A stretch of DNA of 64,000 nt from Desulfocicer sp963675955 (GCA_963675955.2 CAXXVR010000008.1:186001-250000), one strand, 5' to 3'; numbered from the stretch's first letter, positions 53,396 to 62,972 are shown. The notes: generated by a model not told the origin, from the letters alone. A program made the numbers and translations.

Positions 53396-53696
53396 CCTTA
53401 ACGCCATGATTAAACCCATTGGCAGATAAAAATAATAAAAATATACCGGGATATGTAGATAACATGAATTTGTCATCTCCATTTTCCCGGTTTGGTTACG
53501 ATCTCATTCACCTGTCATTCATATTAAATATCCAAAAAACGATTTCTGCATTAATAAAACCCTTTTGTGGTTTCTTGCCGATTTTTGGAATACTTCAGAT
53601 TCTCCCAAAAGTACTATACAGTCTTTTGGGAGAAGGCATTGCAAATGGGTAATCCCCTCAAAAGCTGTAAAGCTATTTTGAGGGATGCCTGATTTT
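53396..53696. terminator. Convergent gap glnS / cysS with two tandem hairpins
   Basis: Hairpin 1: TTCTCCCAAAA-type stem, 11 bp perfect (53600-53610 with 53624-53634). Hairpin 2: CCCTCAAAA (53655-53663) with TTTTGAGGG (53676-53684), 9 bp perfect. Both stems close with AAAA/TTTT, which gives T-rich 3' sides in either direction; they probably end both convergent transcripts. Nothing else was recognised in these 301 bp. Confidence 0.55.
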
Positions 53697-55133
53697 TTAC
53701 GAAAATTTCCAGGTGGTACCGCCAGCACCATCTTCAAGGATGATATGCATCTCATCCAACTGTGCCCGAATCTCATCGGCCCGGGCAAAGTTCTTATCCT
53801 TTCGGGCCTGTGTCCTCTCCATCACCAGTTGATCAATCATGGCAGAATCAATATCCCCGCCTGCAAGACCGGCTTCTTTTTTCCCCTTAAAGTAATCAGT
53901 GGGCGTCTGGGTGAGAATACCAAGTATTTCCCCCATTTTCTTGAGATCTCCACATATAAATGATAACTGTGAAAGCTCTTCCTGATTAAGCGTTTCCCCT
54001 GCCCCGTCCAGCATGCGATTGCCCTTTTTAACCGTATCAAAAATGGTGGCCATACCCCGGGCAGAATTAAAATCATCATCCATGGCCTGGGTAAAAATCT
54101 GCCAGTTTTCCCCGGCCTCAACAGACATGCACAGATCTACACCGGCCTGTTCCGCACGGTCCAGGAAGGTATAAATTTTATCCAGACTGGTGATCACCTC
54201 GTCCATGGAATTTTCATTGTAATCTATGGGGCTTCTGTAATGCTTGGACAGCAGAAACAGCCGGATCACCTCGGGATGATAGGTTTCCAGAACATCCTTG
54301 ATCATTGTAAAATTACCAAGGGATTTGGACATCTTTTCATTATTGATATCCACAAACCCGTTGTGCACCCAGTACTTCACAAACTGTTTGCCAGACAGAG
54401 CTTCTGACTGGGCAATTTCATTTTCATGGTGGGGAAAAATAAGATCCTTGCCGCCGCCGTGGATATCAAAACTCTGGCCAAGGTAACGATTACTCATGGC
54501 AGAACATTCAATATGCCAGCCGGGGCGTCCCGGTCCCCAGGGGCTGTCCCAGGCTGGTTCGCCGGGTTTGGCCGGTTTCCACAGGGTGAAATCCATGGGA
54601 TTGCGTTTATTGGAATCCACGGCAATGCGGGCTCCGGCGATCATATCATCGGGATTACGACCGGATAATTTGCCATATCCATCAAAGGAAGAAAGGGAGA
54701 AGAAAACATCACTTCCCTCCACATAATAGGCCTTGCCGTGTTCTATGAGTTGTTCAATAAAGGCGATGATATCATCAATGTGTTCTGTGGCCTTGGGTTC
54801 AATGGTGGGACGCAGCACATTGAGAGCATCCATTTCATTGTGAAATTCCCTGATATATTTTTCAGATATCTCAGCGGAGGTCATACCCCGCTCATTGGCC
54901 CGTTTGATGATTTTATCATCCACATCGGTGAAGTTGCGAACATAGGTGACATCATACCCCGAGGCTTTGAGCCACCGAAAAATCACATCAAAGATCACAA
55001 CGGATCTGGCATGGCCGATGTGGCTGGTGTCATACACTGTGGGACCGCACACGTACATGCCCACCTTGCCCGGTTCCAGGGGAACAAAGTCTTCTTTTTT
55101 TCCGTTCAGTGTATTGTAAATTCTTAAGCTCAT
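53697..55133 (-). CDS. cysS: Cysteinyl-tRNA synthetase
   Basis: A 478-residue class I synthetase. MYVCGPTVYDTSHIGHARS contains a zinc-binding Cys and the HIGH motif; GRPGWHIECSAM supplies further zinc ligands; KMSKSLGNF is the KMSKS loop. A C-terminal helical domain completes the protein. Full family length. It stands alone with a 311-bp upstream gap. Confidence 0.97.
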   Translation of the reverse strand: MSLRIYNTLNGKKEDFVPLEPGKVGMYVCGPTVYDTSHIGHARSVVIFDVIFRWLKASGYDVTYVRNFTDVDDKIIKRANERGMTSAEISEKYIREFHNEMDALNVLRPTIEPKATEHIDDIIAFIEQLIEHGKAYYVEGSDVFFSLSSFDGYGKLSGRNPDDMIAGARIAVDSNKRNPMDFTLWKPAKPGEPAWDSPWGPGRPGWHIECSAMSNRYLGQSFDIHGGGKDLIFPHHENEIAQSEALSGKQFVKYWVHNGFVDINNEKMSKSLGNFTMIKDVLETYHPEVIRLFLLSKHYRSPIDYNENSMDEVITSLDKIYTFLDRAEQAGVDLCMSVEAGENWQIFTQAMDDDFNSARGMATIFDTVKKGNRMLDGAGETLNQEELSQLSFICGDLKKMGEILGILTQTPTDYFKGKKEAGLAGGDIDSAMIDQLVMERTQARKDKNFARADEIRAQLDEMHIILEDGAGGTTWKFS

Positions 55134-55444
55134 AATATATGTTCCTTGACCCGTTTCATGTTTTTAATACTCAATGATCATGTTTTTTCAGCTGACCCAT
55201 TCCCATAATGTCAATATAAAAAGACTCGATATCGAGTAATAGGAATAATGACTATTGTAGGTGCAATTACAATATCTGTCCGTCAATGATGATGGTCGAT
55301 TGATGTTGTAAAAACGCCCACAAGATCAGAAAATTGTATCCATTCAAAACCCATTGGTCAAGATCAATATTGGACCTGGTTCCAAATTCGGCTATTCCCG
55401 ACAATTGAAATTACCATAACCATCAATGCTGAAGGTGTGGGCTT
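55134..55444. other. Intergenic region cysS / ispF with a perfect 14-bp palindrome
   Basis: ACTCGATATCGAGT at 55224-55237 is a perfect palindrome about 90 bp upstream of the cysS start; it could be an operator. I see no T-box-like leader (no recognisable specifier stem or antiterminator), no RNA gene and no coding frame in the rest of the 311 bp. Confidence 0.5.
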
Positions 55445-55930
55445 TTATCTCCCAGTCTGTTGCAGCAACACCACAGCATGGGCACCGATGCCCTCCCCCC
55501 TTCCTTCAAAGCCAAGACCTTCGGTGGTGGTAGCCTTTATATTGACCAGATCCACGTTAATACCAGCTGCCGCCGCAAGGTTCTTGGCCATTTCTTTTTT
55601 ATGGGGTGACATTTTAGGTGCCTCGGCAAAAATAGTGGCATCCATATTGCCCACCTTCCATCCTTTTTGTTCGAGTAAATCCCTGCAGTGCCTCATTAAG
55701 AGAATACTGGAAATCCCCTTGAACCGGGAATCCGTATCGGGGAAATGCTCCCCGATATCCCCCATACCAGCAGCGCCCAGCATGGCATCACACACGGCAT
55801 GAACCAGCACATCTGCATCGGAATGACCTTTGAGTCCCTTTTCATGGGGTATGGTAACCCCGCCCACGATCAATTTTCGTCCTGAAACCAATTGGTGAAC
55901 ATCATATCCGGAACCGATTCTAAAACTCAC
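55445..55930 (-). CDS. ispF: 2-C-methyl-D-erythritol 2,4-cyclodiphosphate synthase
   Basis: A 161-residue MEP-pathway enzyme that cyclises CDP-ME-2-phosphate to MEcPP. Metal ligands are in RIGSGYDVHQL (D9, H11), and GLKGHSDADVLVHAVCDAMLGA, DIGEHFPDTD and IKATTTEGLGFEGRGEGI are family signatures. No ispD is adjacent, unlike the common ispDF arrangement. Usual length. Confidence 0.96.
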   Translation of the reverse strand: MSFRIGSGYDVHQLVSGRKLIVGGVTIPHEKGLKGHSDADVLVHAVCDAMLGAAGMGDIGEHFPDTDSRFKGISSILLMRHCRDLLEQKGWKVGNMDATIFAEAPKMSPHKKEMAKNLAAAAGINVDLVNIKATTTEGLGFEGRGEGIGAHAVVLLQQTGR

Positions 55931-55970
55931 TTAAAAACTCCCTGGGTGTATTGTATGTTTATCTCTCAAC

Positions 55971-56010
55971 GTCAGGCCTGGTCATAACTTGTAGAGACAA
56001 GGTCATGGAT
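55971..56010. repeat. Possible fragment of the dispersed repeat, copy G
   Basis: GTCAGGCCTGGTCATAAC combines the GTCAGGCCTG centre and a GGTCA-type arm of copy E. Short and degenerate; between ispF and the ParB-like gene. Confidence 0.3.
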
Positions 56011-56039
56011 CTTTCCGGGTATTTATCTATCCTGCAATT

Positions 56040-57143
56040 TTACTCTTTGATTCGGGACATCCCGGGTATCAGGGTCTTGGTGCTGATAACCCCATTGAGC
56101 TGACGCATTTTATCATGGACAAAACAAGAAATCACTTCGGCATCGGAACTGAGCAGATCCCGGGACAGCACTATTTTAATCAACAGATCCGCATCCCCGT
56201 GCACGGAATGAATTTCCACCACCCCTTCCAGTGCATACAAGCGATCCATAATTTTAATCTCCTGCTTTCCCTTAACGTTCATCAGAACAAAGGCCGTAAT
56301 TCCCTGTTTCATTTCCGGATATTCAAACTCTTTAAGTTCTGCCATTTTTGATCGAAAGTCCTCCATATTTTTAGGAATCATACGCCTGAGTCCAATACCA
56401 TAGGTTACTTTCCTTTTATTCTCCCAGTACCCCGAAGAAATATATGCATACAGATCTGCCAGGGTCCGATGGGAAAAGCGTTCCAGCAGCCCTCCCCGTT
56501 TAATGATGGCACAAAAGGGGATATAGATGGTTTTATACCAGTCCCGGGCCGCACTGGAAAAGCTGATATCCCCCCGGGCTCCACCCTGGAGATATTGATG
56601 GTGTTGCTGAATTTGCCGGATGAGATGGGGATATTGACCCGGTTCTGTAAGTTTAATTACCCGGGGCAGACCGGTCTCATCGGAAAAGGCCATTTTTTCC
56701 TTGTACAAAAGATTATCCAGTGTTTCAATGGAGGGAATAAATTCCAGGATGGTTGCCAGAATTTCATCATGGTTTAACTGTTTTGCCGCCGCCACGCGAT
56801 GGTTACCATCCACAACATAATATTCATCCTTGATCTGATACAGTTTAACGGGGGGGAGAACGGTGCCGGTGCGCATAGCCTCCAGCACGCTTAAAAACCG
56901 TTCAGATCTTTTATTATACCTGAACCTGAACTGATCATCAAAATCCTGGTACCGCCCCACACTTCCGATAATCTGGGCCACCTTTACCGTTTGTACTCCC
57001 CGGTCTTTTGTATCAAAGGCACCTTCTTTTTGCTGCATGCTTTTAAAGTGGTCTGCATCCTGAATCTGTTTCACAGGCTTTTTTCTGGCCAAAAGGTTAC
57101 GAAAGAACCCCATGAGTATCGACGTGAATGATGTTGTAACCAT
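56040..57143 (-). CDS. ParB-like domain fused to Lrp/AsnC ligand-binding (RAM) domain
   Basis: A 367-residue soluble protein. Residues about 50-130 resemble a ParB/Srx-like fold (PPVKLYQIKDEYYVVDGNHRVAAAKQL, with the VDGNHR box at 111-116). The middle (about 200-265) contains LADLYAYISSGYWENKR, not recognised with certainty. The C-terminal 80 residues (about 283-362) look like an Lrp/AsnC effector-binding domain (AFVLMNVKGKQEIKIMDRL, GDADLLIKI). No helix-turn-helix was seen, so a DNA-binding role is unproven; nucleotide or amino-acid sensing is possible. The start at 57143 has an AAGGTGA site and overlaps the phosphoesterase gene by 47 bp; 57113 is an alternative. Confidence 0.75.
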   Translation of the reverse strand: MVTTSFTSILMGFFRNLLARKKPVKQIQDADHFKSMQQKEGAFDTKDRGVQTVKVAQIIGSVGRYQDFDDQFRFRYNKRSERFLSVLEAMRTGTVLPPVKLYQIKDEYYVVDGNHRVAAAKQLNHDEILATILEFIPSIETLDNLLYKEKMAFSDETGLPRVIKLTEPGQYPHLIRQIQQHHQYLQGGARGDISFSSAARDWYKTIYIPFCAIIKRGGLLERFSHRTLADLYAYISSGYWENKRKVTYGIGLRRMIPKNMEDFRSKMAELKEFEYPEMKQGITAFVLMNVKGKQEIKIMDRLYALEGVVEIHSVHGDADLLIKIVLSRDLLSSDAEVISCFVHDKMRQLNGVISTKTLIPGMSRIKE

Positions 57144-57708
57144 AGGTATTGATCACCTTTGTTGTGTTAACCCGGGTTATACGTTCCTCCGGGGAATCAA
57201 AATCCCGATGGATATGGCCATGAATAAAATAGGCGGGACGATATTTATCAATAAAGGTTCCAAAAGACCTGAATCCCCTGTGACAGGGATCTTCGGCATC
57301 ATGGATGAACCGGGGGGATGCATGGGTGATGACAATATCCACCCCCTTTTCCCACCACAGGGAAAACCTGAGGGTACGAATATTTTTTTTCATTTCCTGC
57401 TCAGTGTATTGATTGGAGCCACCGTTATACCAGCGGGAGCCGCCCAGACCCAGAATTTTAAGTCCCTGGTGTTTTACGATACGGCCGTGGATATCCGTAC
57501 ACCCCTGGGGAGGCCTTTCATTATATCTGATGTCATGATTACCCCGCACATAAAAAAGTGGCCCGCCAAAGGAATGACACAAAAAAGTCAGATATTCCGG
57601 GGGGAGATCTCCACAGGCCATCACAAGGTCAATGTCTGGAAAGGCTTTTTTATCAAACTGCCTATAAAGGTCCGGAACCACCACATCCGACACGGTCAAT
57701 ATTTTCAT
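57097..57708 (-). CDS. Calcineurin-like metallophosphoesterase
   Basis: A 203-residue protein with the metal-binding set of the family, partly modified: ILTVSDVVVP (where DxH is usual, the His is replaced), ACGDLPPEYL, VRGNHDIRY, THASPR and HGHIHRDF. The loss of the first-motif His suggests altered metal binding. The substrate is unknown. The frame extends to 57762, but the ATG at 57708 starts the conserved strand and lies 22 bp after the upstream stop. It overlaps the ParB-like gene, so the two are coupled. Confidence 0.85.
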   Translation of the reverse strand: MKILTVSDVVVPDLYRQFDKKAFPDIDLVMACGDLPPEYLTFLCHSFGGPLFYVRGNHDIRYNERPPQGCTDIHGRIVKHQGLKILGLGGSRWYNGGSNQYTEQEMKKNIRTLRFSLWWEKGVDIVITHASPRFIHDAEDPCHRGFRSFGTFIDKYRPAYFIHGHIHRDFDSPEERITRVNTTKVINTYGYNIIHVDTHGVLS

Positions 57709-57730
57709 AGGTTGATCATGATCCTTCTGG

Positions 57731-59662
57731 TTATAGAGATCGTGCAATTTCTTCGGCTTCACTGATGCAAAACATCAGGTTCCGGGGCAATTTAGCATCA
57801 CCGATAACATGAAAAATAGCGGAAGTTTTATCTTCCAAAGTTTTGATTTCCCGCACGGAGACCTGTTTTTCCGAAATGACCACCATATCACATCCACAAA
57901 GGGACAGTGTTTCCCCAAGGCTTTTAAAGGTAACACCATCCCGGGTAAAGCCTTTAATGGACACTTTCTTATACAGGGTAACTTTTTTTTGTTTAATGCT
58001 TTCCCGCAGATAATACCGATCATTGGCAGACATTTCTTCGGCAAAGCGATTTTTACGGTTCAGCACATGGACCTCACAGCCCTGCTCACCCAGAAAGTCA
58101 GCTGTTATCAATCCGGTCATGCCACCCCCAAGTACAATAACTTTTTTACCGGCAGGTTCCTCACCAGAAAGAATATCTACATTGGTGACAAGGCGCATGT
58201 CGGTCTGGAAAAGGCCCTTGATTACGGGCATATCCGGCATGGAACCCGTGGCCAGAATCACATGATCAGGTTGAAATCTATTTAAAACATCTTCATCCAG
58301 AACCGTATCATGGTAAATATTTATACCCAGGCGGACGAGTTCATTTCTAAAAAAATCGAGAATATCATTGATCTCTCCCCGGCCCGGAGCCCGGCCCGCA
58401 AGGGATAAGAGTCCCCCGGTATCCGACGATTTCTCCACCACCGTTACCCGGTGTCCCTTCAGGGCGAAGAGCCTTGCAGCAGCCATACCAGAAGGGCCTG
58501 CCCCTACCACTAGAACATTCTTGGGAGTTATTGAAAAAATTTCTTTTCTTACCTGGGCTTCACGTCCCACATCGGGATTTACCACACAGGAACCTGGTTC
58601 CCCGGCAAGGACGGCATGAATACAGCCAAGGCAACAGCCCACACAGGGCCTGATGGCGGAAAAATTTCCTGCCAGGGCCTTGGCTGGCATATGAGGATCT
58701 GCAAGAAGTGCCCGGCCCATGGCCACCATATCGGCATATTTCTTTGTCAGTATCTCATCGGCAAGTTTTGGGTCTTTGATTCTACCCACGGTGATAACAG
58801 GCACAGTGGCTACGGCTTTTACAGCCCTTGCCAGGTGGACAAAGCACCCATGGGGGGAATACATGGAGGGAATGGTCAGCTCTGTGGAGCCATACACCCC
58901 CGCAGAGACATGGATGTAATCGACCCCCGCCCTTTCCATCAAAGGCACTAGACGAACCGTGTCTTTCAGTGTCCAGCCGTTATCCATGTAGTCATTGCCA
59001 TTGATGCGAACACCAACAGGAAAATCTGGCCCGGTTTTTTTTCGAATATCTGCCATGACTTCAAAGAAAAAACGGGTCCGGTTTTCAAAGCTGCCTCCAT
59101 ACTCATCGGTACGCACATTGGCGTTGGGGGACATGAACTGATTAATAAGATATCCATGGGCGGCATGGATCTCCACAAAATCAAACCCCGCATCTTTGCA
59201 CCGCCTCGTGGCATCTCCAAAACAATCCACAATTTCTTTTATTTCCGGTATTTCAAGGGCCCGCACCTCTCCTTTGACCACGGCAGGAGCCGGAATAGCA
59301 GAGGGTGCAACCTTCTGGGGAAGATAACATTGCCGCCCCCCGTGCATGAGCTGGACCCCGAACCGGGTACCATACCCTTTTACCTTGTCCACCATCTGTT
59401 TCAGGGCCGGAATACATTCGTCTTCATATATCAGAGGCAGATCCGGTTGTTCCTGTCCACCGGGGTGCACACCGCCCCCGCCCACCATCATCATCCCAAC
59501 ACCACCCCGCGCCCGTTCCACAAAATATTGTGTCAGTTGATCGGTGACATAACAATTATCATCCACCCCAAAATTAATACTCATGGATGGCATGAGAATG
59601 CGATTTTTCACCGTCATGGAACCGATTTTAATGGGAGAAAACAGATGGTTCAGATGGGGCAT
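57731..59662 (-). CDS. NADH:flavin oxidoreductase/2,4-dienoyl-CoA reductase-like Fe-S flavoenzyme
   Basis: A 643-residue protein in the layout of FadH and trimethylamine dehydrogenase: an FMN TIM-barrel (about 1-340; VQLMHGGRQC, FDFVEIHAAHGYLINQF, EYGGSFENRTRF), a [4Fe-4S] motif (CVGCCLGCIHAV then CVVNPDVG, about 340-370), an FAD loop (VLVVGAGPSGMAAAR) and an NAD(P)H loop (VIVLGGGMTGL). It reduces activated double bonds with NAD(P)H; the substrate may be an enoyl-CoA or similar. The ATG at 59662 has an AGGAGG site 8 bases upstream; the frame runs on to 59680. It starts a likely three-gene unit with the phosphoesterase and ParB-like genes. Confidence 0.92.
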   Translation of the reverse strand: MPHLNHLFSPIKIGSMTVKNRILMPSMSINFGVDDNCYVTDQLTQYFVERARGGVGMMMVGGGGVHPGGQEQPDLPLIYEDECIPALKQMVDKVKGYGTRFGVQLMHGGRQCYLPQKVAPSAIPAPAVVKGEVRALEIPEIKEIVDCFGDATRRCKDAGFDFVEIHAAHGYLINQFMSPNANVRTDEYGGSFENRTRFFFEVMADIRKKTGPDFPVGVRINGNDYMDNGWTLKDTVRLVPLMERAGVDYIHVSAGVYGSTELTIPSMYSPHGCFVHLARAVKAVATVPVITVGRIKDPKLADEILTKKYADMVAMGRALLADPHMPAKALAGNFSAIRPCVGCCLGCIHAVLAGEPGSCVVNPDVGREAQVRKEIFSITPKNVLVVGAGPSGMAAARLFALKGHRVTVVEKSSDTGGLLSLAGRAPGRGEINDILDFFRNELVRLGINIYHDTVLDEDVLNRFQPDHVILATGSMPDMPVIKGLFQTDMRLVTNVDILSGEEPAGKKVIVLGGGMTGLITADFLGEQGCEVHVLNRKNRFAEEMSANDRYYLRESIKQKKVTLYKKVSIKGFTRDGVTFKSLGETLSLCGCDMVVISEKQVSVREIKTLEDKTSAIFHVIGDAKLPRNLMFCISEAEEIARSL

Positions 59663-59785
59663 GGGGATATCCTCCTGCATAAAAATAAATAATCAGACAG
59701 TATGGCAGCCGGGCATACGCTGTGAGGCCTTTTCCTTAATGAAATCCCAGCCCGACTATTCTCTTTGCTTCGGAATGAAATATGA

Positions 59786-61978
59786 TCAATGAACCTCTCC
59801 TTCCAGGCTAAATCCGGATATGCCGATCTTTTTTCCGCAATACTGTGCCTCAAAGGGATACACCCGGAACTCAACAATATCATCAATGGCGGTGTATCCT
59901 TCCTCTGGCAGATTAAAGGACAGCACAACATCCTTAACTGACCAGGAATCATAATATTCTGAAATAAATATTTCATCTCCATCTTCAAAGCCACCGATAC
60001 TGGAAAAAACGGCATATTGGTGGCCTCCCTGGTTATCGAATCTACGGATGGTCAATTCAGCTGCGGCATTGCCAAGGTCCATGGTCCAGCCCGATGTAGA
60101 TTCCAGGGAAACAGCCGCATATTGTCCTTTTGTAATGGCGGTGTTCAGGGACGAAAAATCTTTTTTATTACAAAGGGAAAATACAATGATGTCATCATAC
60201 TCAAGGGGGGTCACACCGTTTCCCAGAAACCACCCATGATATATAATATTTGGATAAAGCTCCTCTGTTAAATCCCATGGGGTGTTCAAGGCAGGAGAAA
60301 TCCCTGTAAATTTGGCGGTTACCAGGGGGGATATATTCTCCACGGGTGCAGGCTCCTCCGGTAAAAACAGGACCTCCGAGGGAGGTGGATCTTCATCAAT
60401 CCAGGTGTTGAGAACCTGGAATTTATACGAATCCTGGGCAGCCTGAAACAAATGCTCAAATGTACCCCAGCTGCCCCATTTATTATATTCACCAATATAA
60501 GAAAAATTATTAAAATGACTCACCCCCAGCTGCTGGAGCAGGGTGAGGTATTCTGTATACAGACCTCCCATGTCCGGAGATCGATTGGCCAAGAGAAGTT
60601 TGTCTGTTAATGTAGTATTATTTTCATTGCCAAGGGTTCCAACCAGATGCTGGCCGCCCTCATAGCATATCAGTTCCAAGGCGTATTCATCGGCAATGGC
60701 TTTTTGTGCTGAGATTTCTCCTGGCAGGGTCAAGTTGATGTCTTCCATTGCCCGGGATAAAATCTGACTTACAGAAATGGAATCCACCTCCTGGTTATCC
60801 ACAATATCATCGGCCACATCCCCCCCGAAATAAGGTGCCAAAGCCAATGCATCGGGCTGTATCCCTGACGGGTTAAGCAGTGGATCAGAAAAAACCTCAA
60901 GGCGCATTTCCGAAACACCAGTATTCACCGACTGCGTCGCCAGCACCTTGACAATTCTCTTGTCCATATCCGCTCCAAACACGTTCCAGAAAAGGGACCA
61001 TATCTCAGCAGATCGCAGACCAGTATACATCTGACCTGCTTTCCATGAATCATCATGCAGCCCCAGGGCCTGCCCCTTGTCCTGGACCCATGCGGTCTGG
61101 GGAAAGGCATAATTGGAATTCCAGGTTTCATTGGAATATTCAATATACACTTTAAGATTTGGATTCACTGTGTCTTTTAATAATTGAGCACACTGGGTCA
61201 CATAATTATCGTCTGCCTTGTGGGGGATACATATCCACAGATCCTTTTCCAGATCATTGGCCAGCATGACCATGTATTCCAGTGCGACACCATTGTCACC
61301 GGCCTGGGTATAATGGTCAGGGAGCGTGCGATCATCCCAGGTTACTACCTCTGATGCATTGGTACGCCCCCAGTCCATGAACCTGAGTACCGAAAAGTTT
61401 GACAGTTTTGATTTATATTCCGGGTGAAAGGGGTCAGATGCGTTATCGGCATAGCCCGGTGTCATGAGTTTAAAATTTTTCAGATGGTCATCGGTATCCG
61501 TGGATAAAATTTCCAGCCAGATGGTTCCGGTCTGGGATTCATCCGTCACCACACCAAAAGTATAGGTTTTAACCCCTTGTGTATCGGATTCAATGACGTT
61601 TAATGCTGTACCCGATCCCCTGATACTGAAGGTTCCTTTGCCCTCAAAGGTCAGTGTATACGTTCCCTCTTCCACCACAGTAACCAGGGTATGAACGGTC
61701 TGGGGAAGGTTTGAACCCTGTGGCACAAAGGGAATCTGGGTGGGCCATCCATTTGCATCCCGGGGAATTTCCTCATAAAATTTCGTATCCCATGCACCGG
61801 AGTCATCGGCGTTTTGAGTACGCCAGGGCCTTGCCTTTTTAAAGACATCCACAAAAACATGGTCAAAGGACCAGTCTGAAACGGAATTAAGGTTTATTCC
61901 AACGTCCATGGAAACCGCTGATAATGGAATTAACATCATCAGCAACCATAATATGAGTATCTGTATATATTTTTTCAA
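59786..61978 (-). CDS. Secreted glycoside-hydrolase-like protein (clan GH-A type)
   Basis: A 730-residue protein with a signal peptide (5-23, cut near SMD). A beta-rich module (about 90-172), a probable TIM barrel (about 185-545) and a C-terminal beta-sandwich (about 565-728) are suggested by pattern. VYIEYSNETWNS (E284) and ELICYEGGQHL (E440) sit where clan GH-A enzymes have their acid/base and nucleophile glutamates. It probably acts on an extracellular or cell-surface polysaccharide; the substrate is unknown. No sugar-uptake genes are nearby, so a matrix or exopolysaccharide role is as likely as nutrition. Confidence 0.7.
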   Translation of the reverse strand: MKKYIQILILWLLMMLIPLSAVSMDVGINLNSVSDWSFDHVFVDVFKKARPWRTQNADDSGAWDTKFYEEIPRDANGWPTQIPFVPQGSNLPQTVHTLVTVVEEGTYTLTFEGKGTFSIRGSGTALNVIESDTQGVKTYTFGVVTDESQTGTIWLEILSTDTDDHLKNFKLMTPGYADNASDPFHPEYKSKLSNFSVLRFMDWGRTNASEVVTWDDRTLPDHYTQAGDNGVALEYMVMLANDLEKDLWICIPHKADDNYVTQCAQLLKDTVNPNLKVYIEYSNETWNSNYAFPQTAWVQDKGQALGLHDDSWKAGQMYTGLRSAEIWSLFWNVFGADMDKRIVKVLATQSVNTGVSEMRLEVFSDPLLNPSGIQPDALALAPYFGGDVADDIVDNQEVDSISVSQILSRAMEDINLTLPGEISAQKAIADEYALELICYEGGQHLVGTLGNENNTTLTDKLLLANRSPDMGGLYTEYLTLLQQLGVSHFNNFSYIGEYNKWGSWGTFEHLFQAAQDSYKFQVLNTWIDEDPPPSEVLFLPEEPAPVENISPLVTAKFTGISPALNTPWDLTEELYPNIIYHGWFLGNGVTPLEYDDIIVFSLCNKKDFSSLNTAITKGQYAAVSLESTSGWTMDLGNAAAELTIRRFDNQGGHQYAVFSSIGGFEDGDEIFISEYYDSWSVKDVVLSFNLPEEGYTAIDDIVEFRVYPFEAQYCGKKIGISGFSLEGEVH

Positions 61979-62028
61979 AACACACCTCCCTTAAGTAGCG
62001 ATCATCCCAGCCTGCCCACACAACAAAC

Positions 62029-62925
62029 TCAGAACAGGGATTTGAAAATATCAAATTCATGCTTTGATATCCCTGCCACCCCTGCAGGACGATGGATTTC
62101 ATCGTGGCAATCGGAACCCCCTGTGGCCACAAGATTGTATCTTTGTGTCCATTTCTGCAGCATCTCCTGCTGATTCAATGTATGACCTGGATAATTTATT
62201 TCAAGGCCATGGAGTCCCATGTCCAGAAAACGGGGAAGCAGTTTTTCCACAATTTCCACCGGGGGAAGCACCTCGCTGTAATGTCCCTCACCGGGAAAAG
62301 AACCCGCCGCTGGATGGGCCAGCACCGTTATCACCGGAAATGCCGACGTAAAGGCGCCCACCGTTGAAATATCAATGCCCGAAGGTACATAGGCCGGACT
62401 CTTATTCCCGATGATGTGATTGATCTGTCTGGGATCTGTAATGGCGTGCTTTTCGTTCAGGGCCATGGCAAAATGACGCCGGGACACCGAAGGGGCATAG
62501 ATGGCAATTTCATCATGGGTCATGGGTCTTGACAAGAGTGGCTCTATACTCCCTGGACCAAAGCAGCGGTTTATCTCCGCCACCCGGGCCAGGATCAAGT
62601 CATCCCCTCTACCCTTTCCCAGGGTTTTATTCAGGGCACTTATAAATGCGTGATCCCGCATCATGTCCGATTTGAAGTAACACAAAAGATGGAGGGTGCC
62701 GGTGAAGAAAGATTCCTTAAATCGCACAGACACCTCCACACCGGGTACAACTTCCAGCCCAAGCGCATCCCCCGCTTTCAGTGCCGTTTCAAGCCCCCCC
62801 ACGGTGTCATGGTCCGTTACGCCCACCACCGAAATCCCCAGGCCTTTCATGGTCTTTATAAGGGCGTCCGGGGGATAATCACCATCGGAAGCTGTGGTAT
62901 GGTTGTGCAAATCGGCATAAAACAT
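62029..62925 (-). CDS. PHP-domain phosphoesterase (TrpH/YciV-like)
   Basis: A 298-residue protein with the PHP motifs ADLHNHTTASDG (motif I), VGVTDHDT (II), VVPGVEVSV and a late VTVLAHPAAG and GSDCHD. The family includes the 5'-3' RNA/oligonucleotide exonuclease RnmYciV of E. coli and other phosphoesterases. The insertion around residues 105-190 is usual. It lies 50 bp upstream of the GH-like gene on the same strand. Confidence 0.88.
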   Translation of the reverse strand: MFYADLHNHTTASDGDYPPDALIKTMKGLGISVVGVTDHDTVGGLETALKAGDALGLEVVPGVEVSVRFKESFFTGTLHLLCYFKSDMMRDHAFISALNKTLGKGRGDDLILARVAEINRCFGPGSIEPLLSRPMTHDEIAIYAPSVSRRHFAMALNEKHAITDPRQINHIIGNKSPAYVPSGIDISTVGAFTSAFPVITVLAHPAAGSFPGEGHYSEVLPPVEIVEKLLPRFLDMGLHGLEINYPGHTLNQQEMLQKWTQRYNLVATGGSDCHDEIHRPAGVAGISKHEFDIFKSLF

Positions 62926-62972
62926 TGTAAATAATTCTCCACTGAATTTTATAGCTCAGGGGTTGTTAATGG

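Noticed and set aside
53419..53652. 77-residue frame between glnS and cysS
   Set aside because: It covers the first terminator-like hairpin and has no coding signal.
55134..55444. T-box leader for cysS
   Set aside because: No specifier-type stem or conserved T-box sequence is visible; T-boxes are also rare outside Gram-positive bacteria.
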